A DNA stretch of 64,000 bases, taken from positions 118,302 through 182,301 of the forward strand of contig JALNZT010000004.1 in assembly GCA_023229135.1 (NCBI GenBank), written 5' to 3'. This document shows positions 1 to 8,662 of this stretch, piece after piece (within the stretch, counting starts at the first letter, position 1; every line of letters begins with the position of its first letter). The notes under the pieces are model-generated. The model did no database searches, was not told the origin of the DNA, and saw only the letters and a program-made list of their open reading frames with translations. A program made the position numbers and the translations under genes. This stretch comes from Bacteroidales bacterium (lineage in GTDB: Bacteria; Bacteroidota; Bacteroidia; Bacteroidales; F082).

Positions 1-1251
1 TACAGCTCCTCAAAAAACGCTATTTTGTTGGCAAAGATAAATCTTGAAGGCGAAATAATTTGGGTAAAAAAGTTTGAAGATGAGATGGGTACTTCTGCTT
101 CGGGCATGGTGCTTTCGGCCAGCGGCGATATATTGATTACAGGCCATGCCAAACCCAATTTGACGAACAATGATAAGGGGCTTTTGTTGTTGCGCATCAG
201 CAGTGAAGGTGTGCTTTTATGGGCCAAAACCTACAGCACTCCTATGTTAAGAGACAGAGGTATAGCTGTTGCTGAACTTACAACGGGCGAACTGGTTGTC
301 GGCGGCCTTGCAAAAGGTGATGATGAATACAGCAATGAAATAAGTATTATCAAGACCGATGCCGATGGTAATTTGCTTTGGGCAAAACAGAAATTGCCAA
401 GCGGTTTATACAAGAATACCCTGGTGAATGATTTGCTTGCCTCGCCGGATGGTTTTTATTTAAGTGGAAGTGATGTGTCAGATGGTGCAACGTGTATATC
501 GTTTAATGGTGATGGTGAAAGTATCTGGTCTATAGCTTTAGGAGAAGTATGGAATAACTATGATGAATCGGTTTATAGAGGAAGAATGGCTTTAGCCAGT
601 GATGGTGATTTACTATTGAGTTATGGAGGCGGGTTAGCATGCAGACTTGATAGTGCTAACGGAGCTTTTATTTGGTCGTATCTTGTTTTTATGCAACAGC
701 TTGCAATTCAGCAGCTTTCAGATGGCGGGTATATATTTATAGGTGTTGGCCCACTGATTGGTGTAAAAGATGTGTATGAACCACAAACAGGCATCGTAAG
801 AACCAATGCAATGGGCGAATCCCTCGGATGCTTAGAGGATATAATCCTGGATCAAAGAGAATATTTTGCTGATTTTGCAGCAGCGATTTATACAGTTGAA
901 ACCCTAGGAACGATGACGGATTATTCGTTTCAATGGGTTGATGTTTCTTTGAATTCCTTTGACGGTTGTGTGGATATATTGGGTGCGTTGGAGGAGTCGT
1001 CTGATGCGACAAATGCTTTAACTGTATATCCCAACCCCGGCAAAGAGCCATTCAGGCTGATGCAGGAAGAGTTGCAGCCGGAAAGCCAGGTGCAATTATT
1101 GGTTTATAACAGCAAAGGACAAGTAATATTAAATAGGGAAGGGGTTTGGAGCGAATTGCAACTTGTCGAAAAGCAATTGTCGGCAGGTATTTATTTGATT
1201 CAGCTGAGAACTAAAATTGGTGTGTTTGCAACGCGATTGGTGGTGGAGTAA
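1..1251 (+). CDS. T9SS type A cargo protein with beta-propeller-like repeats (5' end missing)
   Basis: The reading frame is open to the left window edge, so the N-terminus and signal peptide lie outside; the first possible internal start (TTG at 25) is not convincing. The protein is built of repeats in which a short 'DADGNLLWAK'-like strand recurs about every 40-60 residues (for example 'ISSEGVLLWAK', 'TDADGNLLWAK'), as in secreted propeller proteins of Bacteroidota. The last ~80 residues form a T9SS type A sorting domain: 'VYPNPGKEP', then 'LLVYNSKGQVI', then 'LSAGIYLIQL'. It is expected to be exported by Sec, moved across the outer membrane by T9SS and attached to the cell surface. The binding function is unknown. 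The T9SS signal is very clear; the propeller assignment is by repeat pattern only. Confidence 0.8.
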   Translation, partial: YSSSKNAILLAKINLEGEIIWVKKFEDEMGTSASGMVLSASGDILITGHAKPNLTNNDKGLLLLRISSEGVLLWAKTYSTPMLRDRGIAVAELTTGELVVGGLAKGDDEYSNEISIIKTDADGNLLWAKQKLPSGLYKNTLVNDLLASPDGFYLSGSDVSDGATCISFNGDGESIWSIALGEVWNNYDESVYRGRMALASDGDLLLSYGGGLACRLDSANGAFIWSYLVFMQQLAIQQLSDGGYIFIGVGPLIGVKDVYEPQTGIVRTNAMGESLGCLEDIILDQREYFADFAAAIYTVETLGTMTDYSFQWVDVSLNSFDGCVDILGALEESSDATNALTVYPNPGKEPFRLMQEELQPESQVQLLVYNSKGQVILNREGVWSELQLVEKQLSAGIYLIQLRTKIGVFATRLVVE

Positions 1252-1292
1252 ATCAAAAAGTATTCAGTAGTTTTTTTGATGGTTTATCGAAG

Positions 1293-1396
1293 GGTCTACT
1301 GAAAAAGTCTGTCGCTCGCCAGATTTGAGGCGACAAGACGAAGATGTATTAGCATACTTCGAGTCGCAGACAACGAAGAAGATGGCGTGCGACAGG
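1293..1396. repeat. Hairpin (MITE-like) intergenic repeat
   Basis: An imperfect inverted repeat with 13-bp arms, ctgtcgctcgcca at 1309-1321 and tggcgtgcgacag at 1383-1395, matches at 12 of 13 positions. It encloses a second smaller palindrome around 'cgaagatgta...catacttcg'. There is no coding potential. The shape is that of a short miniature inverted-repeat element or mobile hairpin. It lies between the end of a T9SS cargo gene and a decayed transporter gene. No second copy was seen in this window, so mobility is inferred from shape alone. Confidence 0.45.
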
Positions 1397-1657
1397 CTAA
1401 CCAACACTAAAATTTAAAACATGTTATACTCCGGATTAAACATTATTGATTTTTCGGATTAAAAGACTTTTATCCACTACAAGGATTTATGACGTTGCCA
1501 ATCAAAAAGCTTGCAGCACATCCTATACTATTCCTTGTAATTAATATATTATCAATATGTTAAGTGTTTTTCAGCAGACTCTACGTAGATCGTTAGCAAT
1601 AATAGAGAATAATTTTTTGAAGCTGTTGTTCGATCGGAGATGCTTTTTGTTGGCTAG

Positions 1658-2251
1658 CTATAGCTCTTTGCGTGCTTGGCTGCAGGAAACTATGGTAAAG
1701 GCTAATTTCCAGAAACTTATCAAAGAACCTATTGCCAAAAACACACTCAATGCGATCCAAATCCAGAGTTGGTCAAAGATATTGCTACTCAGTTTATTTT
1801 CGCTGATGCGTGCAGCCACTTTCCAAATTGAATGGATTTGTGTTGAATGTAAAGAGACCATTTTTGTTAGCAAAAGATCCGTTTTGCGTACTAAATATTC
1901 TTTTGCCGTTTGGGTCAATTGAGCTGTTTTATCAACATAAGATTCTAATAGCGGTGGTAAAAATTGCCAAGGTAGCAAAATAGGTCGTTAATCCCGAAAA
2001 AGCGTGGAATCATACGCAATAACACTTGTAAGTAAAAGCAGTTTTCCGGCACCTTTTCCCAGATCAGAAATGGCCGGTATAATCAGCTCCTTTATAATCA
2101 AAGGAATTGTAAAATTTAAAAACTGCCTAAAGAAAGCGTTGAAAGTGGCGAAAATCCTGTTGACCGAATCAGGCAAATACCGCCCAAAAACAATTCCAAA
2201 AACGATGGCCCGAAAAGCTTTGAATAGTAAGTAGGAGAATAAACACTTCAT
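1658..2251 (-). pseudogene. Dicarboxylate/amino acid:cation symporter (DAACS) fragment, frameshifted and truncated
   Basis: The 5' part (2251-1988) encodes 87 residues typical of the N-terminus of Na+/H+-dicarboxylate symporters: 'RIFATFNAFFRQFL', 'IPLIIKELIIPAISDLGKGA' and 'IAYDSTLF'. The frame then stops. Adding one T to the T-run at about 1999-2003 would continue it as 'STLFSGLTTYFATLAIF', which fits the family. A further shift leads into a 106-residue frame (1978-1658) containing a weak 'FDQLWIWIALSVFLAIGSLI' match to a later membrane segment. Intact members have about 380-430 residues, so the C-terminal half with the substrate-binding hairpins is missing. A hairpin repeat lies just downstream. 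This is a dead gene, unless the shifts are sequencing errors, which would still leave it truncated. Confidence 0.7.
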
Positions 2252-2536
2252 AACTAGGTTCTTAATAAAAAAAGAATCATTTGCTTAGGATAATTTTTGA
2301 GCTTGATAATATAGAGAGAAAGGTGGTAAAAAGGCATTGTTAAGGTAGTTTTTATATATCTGGAAAAATTGAAGAATGTAGCATGATCAGCCTAACAACT
2401 CATTTCAAATCTAAACCAAAACAAAGCTTTGCCTTTTTAAGAAAAAGATTTAATTTAGTAGCACAATTGAAATGGCTGTCCAGCACTAAATACGTTTTAA
2501 ATAGCCTAATAATTAACAGCTTAAAAAGAACCAAAA

Positions 2537-3238
2537 ATGACAATCAAAAAAAGGAAAACGAGCAAACTCATAGCGGGAATAGCATTCCTGATTTTCTTTT
2601 TGCCTTTTCACAAAAGCACTGTTGCCCAGCCATTTGACTACGGAATAGAAGTGGGAGTGGGTGCGTACAATGAAAAATGGACTTCTGATATTTTCCCACT
2701 CACAGGCTGGGGAAAAGATAAGGCCGGACTGACTGTCAGCATTTTTGGTGCTTTAAAACACAGCAGCAATTTTAGCACGAAGCTTGAGCTTGGCTATATG
2801 AACAAAGGCTTTATAAACGATTTAAGCTGGGAATATCCGGATGGATCAGTAGTAACCCCCTATTCTTTTAGAACTGATTTAAAGACATTTAAGCTGAGCT
2901 TGGGCGAAAGAATCACCTTCTTAGCGTCGAGTTTTAGACCTTTTTTCGATGTGGGTTTTAATGTGCAATATGTTCCGGAAAGCGAAATAGGCAATAGACC
3001 AATGGTATTTATGGACAAAGATGCTGTACCTAAAATGTTTTATGATTATAAATGGAATACGATTACGTTTAATGGCACTGTTGGAATTGGGCTCATTTAT
3101 AAGCAGTTAGTATATATAAAGCTTGAATACAATCATGCTTTTACCAAACTTCTTGACGATAATGGTGTAGAAGTAATTGATCGCGCTTTTGTGGGTTCTG
3201 TTGGTGTTAATATCAACGAATTAGTGAAGCTGTTTTAA
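2537..3238 (+). CDS. Outer-membrane beta-barrel protein
   Basis: This 233-residue protein has a long basic n-region ('MTIKKRKTSKLI'), a hydrophobic core and a cleavage region ending 'STVAQPF'. Alternating amphipathic strands follow ('YGIEVGVGAYNEKW', 'KLELGYMNKGF', 'KLSLGERITF', 'VGIGLIYKQLVYIKLEY'), and the protein ends in Phe ('LVKLF'), as is usual for outer-membrane barrels. It fits the PorT-like/OMP_b-brl group common in Bacteroidota. The ATG at 2537 was chosen because the signal peptide begins there. The gene stands alone, 31 bp upstream of a small HTH gene. The ligand or cargo is unknown. Confidence 0.75.
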   Translation: MTIKKRKTSKLIAGIAFLIFFLPFHKSTVAQPFDYGIEVGVGAYNEKWTSDIFPLTGWGKDKAGLTVSIFGALKHSSNFSTKLELGYMNKGFINDLSWEYPDGSVVTPYSFRTDLKTFKLSLGERITFLASSFRPFFDVGFNVQYVPESEIGNRPMVFMDKDAVPKMFYDYKWNTITFNGTVGIGLIYKQLVYIKLEYNHAFTKLLDDNGVEVIDRAFVGSVGVNINELVKLF

Positions 3239-3269
3239 ATAGTCTTTGTAAAATCAACACGCCTATTTT

Positions 3270-3482
3270 ATGAAACTTGAGCAAGCCATACAACAAATCC
3301 TGAAACAAAGGGGCGAACCCATGACGGTTGCCGAAGTCACAGATGCCATCAATGCACAACAGCTTTGCACGCGCCATGATGGCTCGGATGTGTGCGACTT
3401 CCAAGTACATGGACGCAGCTTTAACCGCAAAGATTTGTTTGAAAGGAAAGGGGAGATGGTGAAATTGAAAAAAGATGAATAA
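3270..3482 (+). CDS. Small HARE-HTH-like protein
   Basis: This protein has only 70 residues. The N-terminal 'MKLEQAIQQILKQRGEPMTVAEVTDAI' pattern (positions 1-27) resembles a HARE-HTH winged helix, the domain found in RNA polymerase delta subunit and in some restriction enzymes: a leading helix, then 'G.PM....I...I'. A charged tail ('RKDLFERKGEMVKLKK') would form the wing. The role is probably nucleic-acid binding, but the target is not deducible. It lies 31 bp after the beta-barrel gene on the same strand and may be co-transcribed with it. The strong hairpin at 3621-3648 would end the transcript. Confidence 0.6.
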   Translation: MKLEQAIQQILKQRGEPMTVAEVTDAINAQQLCTRHDGSDVCDFQVHGRSFNRKDLFERKGEMVKLKKDE

Positions 3483-3620
3483 CCGATTATTTTTCCGAAC
3501 AGAATTTAAACAAACCCAAAACAATTCAATACATTGGGCGAGAGGCGAATTCGATTACGATAAATACGCCGAATCAGCGTGATGAATCCCACGGAATTAG
3601 CACTGAGCATATTATTAACA

Positions 3621-3648
3621 AAAAAAGGGGCAATGATGCCCCTTTTTT
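3621..3648. terminator. Bidirectional rho-independent terminator
   Basis: A perfect 12-bp stem (aaaaaaggggca / tgcccctttttt) closes a 4-base loop, atga. It has A- and T-runs on both sides, so it can end transcription from the small HTH gene on the plus strand and from the tRNA on the minus strand. Confidence 0.85.
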
Positions 3649-3651
3649 AAG

Positions 3652-3725
3652 CTCCCCCTGCTGGACTTGAACCAGCGACCCTCTGATTAACAGTCAGATG
3701 CTCTAACCAACTGAGCTAAGGAGGA
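3652..3725 (-). tRNA. tRNA-Asn (anticodon GTT)
   Basis: The minus strand folds into a full cloverleaf of 74 nt. The acceptor stem is TCCTCCT/AGGGGGA with discriminator G. The D-arm contains 'AGCTCAGTTGGTTAGAGC', the anticodon loop is CTGTTAA with GTT (plus-strand complement at 3689-3691), and the T-arm contains GGTTCAAGTCC. The CCA end is not encoded. A bidirectional terminator lies directly downstream. Confidence 0.97.
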
Positions 3726-3854
3726 TTTTACTTCTCTTTAAGAGCCTGCAAAATTAAAGATATTTTCAATTGAAACAAGCTTTTTAGGTAATTTTTAAGC
3801 TTATTGAGTTTTTTTGATAAAAACGCATAGGCTCAAATTTACTCCATCCACCTC

Positions 3855-4736
3855 TCACTCTCTGCTAACATAAACCAAACCAGGCAGATAGAACGTTTTT
3901 GGTAGTTCTAAATCAGTTAAAATCACCAAATCTGTTTTTCCTGAAAAGTCAAATTGAGAAACAGAGGCTGTGTCTTGTAGCGCGATTTTGGAAGCGTATC
4001 GTATCAATTGATTACTGTCCGGAATCTCGTTTCCGGCATAATAAATAGCTGGGGTTTTTTCTCCGTATTTTTCTTCGATTTTATACAGCCGCCCTGCCAC
4101 AAAACTAAACGCGTCCGTTGCCATAATGGACGTTTTGGCGAAAGCAACAGACAGCCTGTCTGAAACTTGTGTTTCCTTTAAAATGGGAGCGTTTGATAGT
4201 GCTTTAAAGCTTGCCGGAATTTCCATATTCAGTAAAAAAGATGCGGGCAGATCGGTTTGCTTAAAGGCAGGAAATCCCAAAAAATCATGCTGTGCAAAAG
4301 GTCTTAACACTTGATAATTCTCATTAGCCGACAAAGCATCTTCGGGAAGGATAAAATGAAATTCGAGTTGTTGTTGCCCAGCCTTAAAATGTTTTTTATC
4401 GATAAGGATATGACCGTTTTTGTAGGTATAAGCTATGGATTCTCCTTTGTGAAAAACGGACAACAAATAACTCTCATCTGGATGAAAATCAAGGATTACT
4501 GGCTGCGAAACCTCACTCATAAAAAATTCCAATACCAGGCTTGCATCTATTTTTTGAGAACGGTTTTCCGGTAGATTCACAAACAATAGATAATTTATAT
4601 TAGCTATTTGATCAGTCCGCATAGCGGCTAAATCTTCACTTACTCCCGACTCAAAATAAGAATCTGGCGTTTTGTCGGAACAGCCATAAGTCAAAAAAAG
4701 TAGACTCATTCCTAAAGAAATAAGTATTTTTATCAT
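3855..4736 (-). CDS. Lipoprotein with an M1-aminopeptidase N-terminal domain, catalytic part absent
   Basis: This 293-residue protein has a lipoprotein signal ('LLFLTYGCSDK', lipidated Cys about residue 19). The remainder follows the beta-sandwich N-terminal domain of M1 (aminopeptidase N-like) peptidases: 'DQIANINYLLFVNLPENRSQ', then 'FLGFPAFKQTDLPASFLL' in place of the family's 'FPCFDQPDLKA', then 'EIPASFKALSN' and 'FSFVAGRLYKIE'. The reading frame stops just where the M1 catalytic domain (GAMEN and HExxH) should begin, and no such motif follows in the DNA downstream. Intact M1 enzymes have about 600-850 residues. It cannot be an M1 peptidase. It may be a truncated gene or a surface lipoprotein that reuses the binding domain. 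Confidence 0.6.
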   Translation of the reverse strand: MIKILISLGMSLLFLTYGCSDKTPDSYFESGVSEDLAAMRTDQIANINYLLFVNLPENRSQKIDASLVLEFFMSEVSQPVILDFHPDESYLLSVFHKGESIAYTYKNGHILIDKKHFKAGQQQLEFHFILPEDALSANENYQVLRPFAQHDFLGFPAFKQTDLPASFLLNMEIPASFKALSNAPILKETQVSDRLSVAFAKTSIMATDAFSFVAGRLYKIEEKYGEKTPAIYYAGNEIPDSNQLIRYASKIALQDTASVSQFDFSGKTDLVILTDLELPKTFYLPGLVYVSRE

Positions 4737-4896
4737 GATTTCAATATTTTTCCAAAAATACTATTTAATTGAATATGAGCTAATAACAAATTTTTTCCGG
4801 TCTTTATTAATAAACTGTGAATAAGTCGTTTATAAAAAAGCACCATGGTATCGTTTCATCTGCTATCTTTATGCTTTCAAAATAAAGTATGTTCAC

Positions 4897-7656
4897 ATGA
4901 ATTATAAATCAAGCCTCTGGATATTTATTTTGATTAGCGTGCTGCTTCCGACTACTGTCATCAAAGCGCAACAAAGTACAGCTGAGGCGTTTAAGATAAC
5001 CATTACTTTTGTAGATGAGCCAGGAGTGGATTTAAAAATCTACCAGGCTCCGCTGAAATACAACAAAGATTTTGCACTTGTCTTGCAGCTGAATAAGGGG
5101 GACAATGCCATCAATGATCAGGTACTTCCTTACTTTAAAGGACAGGCCGGGAATCCGGGTTTATATTTCACCGAGGGGCAAGTTAATAGTATTCAGCCTT
5201 TTAAGATGGATGCCGTCCATTATGCATTTGATGAAAACGGCGAGGATGTACATAATTACAAACCTGGTTTTTTAAACTGGGACAATATTATCAACCTTTG
5301 GGCCGGTGAGTTTGGCATTGTTGCAAACGGATTAAACTTCCCGGCCAGCACGGATGCTGACTTAGAAGTCAACCGTATTTACAGCTATACCCAGCGCAAA
5401 ACCCTTAGCTCCACTGTGCCGGGCGGTTACCGTACCCAAACTTATGTAGTGCCGCAAGATGGTCAGGGTCAGTTGAATTTTGCCCGTGATAAATACCTCG
5501 CTGTATACGACAACAGCCCGGGTGCGCTGCCCAATCCCGTTATGGTCGAAAATTTTGGTAGCATACAAGGTGTAAAAGTTTCGCGCAGCCCCATGCAAAG
5601 CGGTTTCTTTAACCAGGTGCAGCAGCTCTCTCAGTTAAGTAACGAGAATAATCACCCCATCGGAACTTATTACCTGGATGGTTTCGGGGTAGGAGGCGCA
5701 CCAACTTTCAATGCTTTTAAGCAAGAGATGAACCAGGTGGCTGCTACCTTTGGCCGCGCCGGAAGCGATAATATCTGGGTAGCCACTTCGGCAGAATTAT
5801 TTGAATTCTTGCGCGTGAAAGAGCTGGTGGAAATGCACACACAAATCAACGGTAGTATCGTTGAAATAACATTTAGCGCTACCGAAATGCCTGTAGATTT
5901 TCGGGAGTATTGTATGACTATTATCGTTGAGGGTGAGACTAATATCGTAGAAATGGTAGTAGAACAGCCTGATGATATCTCTACCTACAAATATAGTGGC
6001 ACCGATGCCTTACTTAATCTAAAGTGGAGAGGTGGTGTGGTTCCAGACCTGAAACAGCAAGCCAACGAGGCTGTTGAACAAACAGAGATACAGCCTAATA
6101 CTACCAATGCACTCACAGCAATGGATTTTGTACTGATGCTTCCTGATAGCGATTTAAAAGAGAATCTGCGCGAAAGATTATGTGTTTTTAACTACGATTA
6201 CGAACCAGGCTTTTGTCCACAAAACGAGTTTCTCGGTGCTGACACCACCGTTTGCTTTGGCACCTTACTCAATTTTGAAGCACCTCAAGCAGATTCCTAT
6301 CTATGGAGCACGGGCGAAACCACACAGCAAATCACTTTTGAAACCATTAGCGACACACTGCTTTGGGCAAAGGCCAGTCTTAATAATGGATTCATAATGG
6401 CCGATACTATTGTCATTAACAGTATCGCCTTGCCTCAAGTAACAATTAGTACTGAAACCGATACCATCGGCCCTATCAATGAAGCTGTGCTGGTAGCCTC
6501 TGGTGCAGCCACTTATCTTTGGGAGGACGGAAGCACTAATGACACCTTAATCGTGCAGCCACAGCAAACCACACGATATGCAGTAGCCGGAACAAATTCC
6601 GAAGGTTGCGTTGGTTACGACACCATCACTATAGTGGTGCAGTATGAGTTGAGCGTGGATTTCGTTTACGACACCGTTTGTTATGGCTTACCTACCCAGT
6701 TGTTTAGCCGCATCCAGTCCAACGATTCTATCCTGATCAAAGAATGGGATCTCAATGGCGACGGCGTGTTTGGTGATGCTTATGGCGACACTGTACAGTA
6801 TTTATATGAACAGCCGGGCGAGAAGCTAACCGGCTTGCGTGTGAAAACAAGAAACGGACAGATGCAGCTCCAATACCATAGTGTTCCGGTGGCTGATTAT
6901 CCCTTTGTGCAATTTGATTTTGAAAACAATTGCGAAGGCTATTCTGTGCAGTTTACAGATAGAACTACCGTAAATATTGGTTTTCCCGCTGCCTGGAATT
7001 GGTCTTTTGGTGATGGAGACTCTGCTGATTTTAAACATCCCGACCACTTTTATGAAAGCGTGGATACTTACGACGTAAGCCTGATTGTGACAACAAATTA
7101 TGGCTGTTCCGATACGGCATTCCGCTCTCTAAGTATCAAGCGGGCGCCAGATGTTGATTTGCGCCTGAGCGATGGCACTGCAGTAACTCCCGATGCTGAA
7201 TTGAAAATGCCCAAAGGAAGTAGCTTAACTTTTAGAGTTGACAGCCCTTATGACAGCCTTAAATGGACTGGTGGGCTTCAAACAGAGACCTTTAAGGTGA
7301 TTAATGCAGGATTTTATGATGTAACGATTTTTTATCAGGGCTGCTTGAATAGCCGGTTTTTTAGCGTCGTTGAAACAGATGGGCCCATAGATCCAACCAC
7401 CAACGGTGTGATGAACTTGATAACGCCAAATGGCGATGGCTTTAATGATTTATGGCTTATTGATCTCGCTAAATTACGACCGGCAAAAGTAGCTGTTTAC
7501 AGTAGAGCCGGGCGACAAGTGTATTCATCAAACGATTATAACAACGACTGGGGAGGCACTTATAATGGCAATCATTTGCCCGAGGGTACTTATTATTACC
7601 TGATAGAAGGCGGGAATGGTGAAGTAATTAAAGGACCAATCAGTATTTTACGATGA
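4897..7656 (+). CDS. Large secreted NodB-like/PKD protein with T9SS type B sorting domain; catalytic dyad lost
   Basis: This 919-residue protein has a signal peptide ending 'TTVIKAQQ'. Residues ~25-400 are homologous to the N-terminal region of the gene at 8663: shared 'KYNKDFAL', 'DNIWVATSAELFEFLR.REL' and 'AMDFVLMLPDS.....RERLC'. That region is related to polysaccharide deacetylases. Here the metal-binding Asp pair is replaced ('ALVLQLNKGDN' against 'ALSFHTDDGMG' in the paralogue), so activity is unlikely. Ig-like/PKD repeats follow, including 'WNWSFGDGDSADFKHPDHF'. The C-terminus is a type B (CHU_C) sorting domain: 'LITPNGDGFNDLW', 'VYSRAGRQVYSS', 'LPEGTYYYLIEGG'. The stop overlaps the start of the next gene (ATGA), indicating translational coupling to its probable secretion partner. 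Confidence 0.8.
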   Translation: MNYKSSLWIFILISVLLPTTVIKAQQSTAEAFKITITFVDEPGVDLKIYQAPLKYNKDFALVLQLNKGDNAINDQVLPYFKGQAGNPGLYFTEGQVNSIQPFKMDAVHYAFDENGEDVHNYKPGFLNWDNIINLWAGEFGIVANGLNFPASTDADLEVNRIYSYTQRKTLSSTVPGGYRTQTYVVPQDGQGQLNFARDKYLAVYDNSPGALPNPVMVENFGSIQGVKVSRSPMQSGFFNQVQQLSQLSNENNHPIGTYYLDGFGVGGAPTFNAFKQEMNQVAATFGRAGSDNIWVATSAELFEFLRVKELVEMHTQINGSIVEITFSATEMPVDFREYCMTIIVEGETNIVEMVVEQPDDISTYKYSGTDALLNLKWRGGVVPDLKQQANEAVEQTEIQPNTTNALTAMDFVLMLPDSDLKENLRERLCVFNYDYEPGFCPQNEFLGADTTVCFGTLLNFEAPQADSYLWSTGETTQQITFETISDTLLWAKASLNNGFIMADTIVINSIALPQVTISTETDTIGPINEAVLVASGAATYLWEDGSTNDTLIVQPQQTTRYAVAGTNSEGCVGYDTITIVVQYELSVDFVYDTVCYGLPTQLFSRIQSNDSILIKEWDLNGDGVFGDAYGDTVQYLYEQPGEKLTGLRVKTRNGQMQLQYHSVPVADYPFVQFDFENNCEGYSVQFTDRTTVNIGFPAAWNWSFGDGDSADFKHPDHFYESVDTYDVSLIVTTNYGCSDTAFRSLSIKRAPDVDLRLSDGTAVTPDAELKMPKGSSLTFRVDSPYDSLKWTGGLQTETFKVINAGFYDVTIFYQGCLNSRFFSVVETDGPIDPTTNGVMNLITPNGDGFNDLWLIDLAKLRPAKVAVYSRAGRQVYSSNDYNNDWGGTYNGNHLPEGTYYYLIEGGNGEVIKGPISILR

Positions 7657-8657
7657 TAAAAAACTACTTAAAATTTCTATTAACTGGTATAGCTTTGGTG
7701 TTGCTATCCACATCAGCAATAACGCAGCAAATGCCCTTTAGCGCTCATTATATTTTTAATCGCTATACCCTCGATCCTGCTTTTGCGGGAGCTTATGACC
7801 AGGCCGCCGTTTATCTAAACTACAGGCGCGACTGGGGAAATATCGAAGGAAGTCCGCAAACATTCAGAGCTAATGGTTTTGGAAATATTTACAAGAATAT
7901 GTACTTAGGAGGCGAGATAATTGCCGACAATGCGGACATATACAACCGCCTCAAGGCTAATCTTAGCTACACTTATCGGCTGCCAATGACCAACGAACAA
8001 AATCTTTCGTTCTCGGTTTCAGGAAACCTGTATCAGAGTGTGATACGTTTTGATAAGGTAAACGCCGATCTGGACGACCCGCTGCTTAAAGACATCAGCC
8101 GAGTCACCGGTACCAATTTCAATGCGGCTTTTGGTTTAGTTTATAATTGGCGCGATTTTCATATAGGTATCGGAATGCCTGTGTTATTCAGAACCCAAGA
8201 TCCTTATCAGGTAAAAGCTGATGGTAAGTTTGCATTTGATCGTGCGTTTTTATTACATGCCTCGAACCGCTTCTACCTCGATGATCGCTGGCAATTGCAG
8301 TTATTTGGCGTTTTCCAGAAAACGGATAACATGCCCTCAGTAGTTGATATTTCAGCGACTGTTTTTTACGATAACAAGTACCATTTCGGGCTGCTATACC
8401 GCAGTGGAGGTGCATTGGCACTTGGCTTTGGTGGCCAGTTGATTGATAACTTTATGCTGGGATATTCCTACGAATTTGGCCTTGCCGGCTTATATAACGG
8501 TGCCGGTGGAGCACATGAAATTACCGTAGGCTACCGTATTTCGGCCTTAAATCGCAATCAAACGAGTAAATCGGTTATTAATCAAAACAAAAGGCCGTCA
8601 GCACCCTTGCGTCCTATCGGCAATAGCCCCAAACCCGTTGAATTTAACAGGAGATAA
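7653..8657 (+). CDS. PorP/SprF family T9SS outer-membrane protein
   Basis: This 334-residue protein has a signal peptide ('VLLSTSAITQQ') and the family's typical opening 'HYIFNRYTLDPAFAGAY' (the 'NPAyAG' motif). Membrane strands run through to 'LGYSYEFGLAGLYNGAGGAHEITVGYRI'. The basic, proline-rich tail ('NKRPSAPLRPIG') is slightly unusual. SprF/PorP proteins are outer-membrane components needed to secrete or retain cargo carrying type B C-terminal domains. The gene overlaps the type B cargo gene by 4 bp and is followed 5 bp later by a second large cargo gene, so the three form one operon. It is most likely the dedicated partner of the 919-residue protein. Confidence 0.9.
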   Translation: MIKNYLKFLLTGIALVLLSTSAITQQMPFSAHYIFNRYTLDPAFAGAYDQAAVYLNYRRDWGNIEGSPQTFRANGFGNIYKNMYLGGEIIADNADIYNRLKANLSYTYRLPMTNEQNLSFSVSGNLYQSVIRFDKVNADLDDPLLKDISRVTGTNFNAAFGLVYNWRDFHIGIGMPVLFRTQDPYQVKADGKFAFDRAFLLHASNRFYLDDRWQLQLFGVFQKTDNMPSVVDISATVFYDNKYHFGLLYRSGGALALGFGGQLIDNFMLGYSYEFGLAGLYNGAGGAHEITVGYRISALNRNQTSKSVINQNKRPSAPLRPIGNSPKPVEFNRR

Positions 8658-8662
8658 GTGCT

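Noticed and set aside
1557..1922. 121-residue plus-strand open frame
   Set aside because: It lies opposite the symporter pseudogene and shows no domain; the symporter match is on the minus strand.
2383..2637. 84-residue plus-strand open frame
   Set aside because: It overlaps the signal peptide of the beta-barrel gene in another frame and is Lys/Ser-rich without family match.
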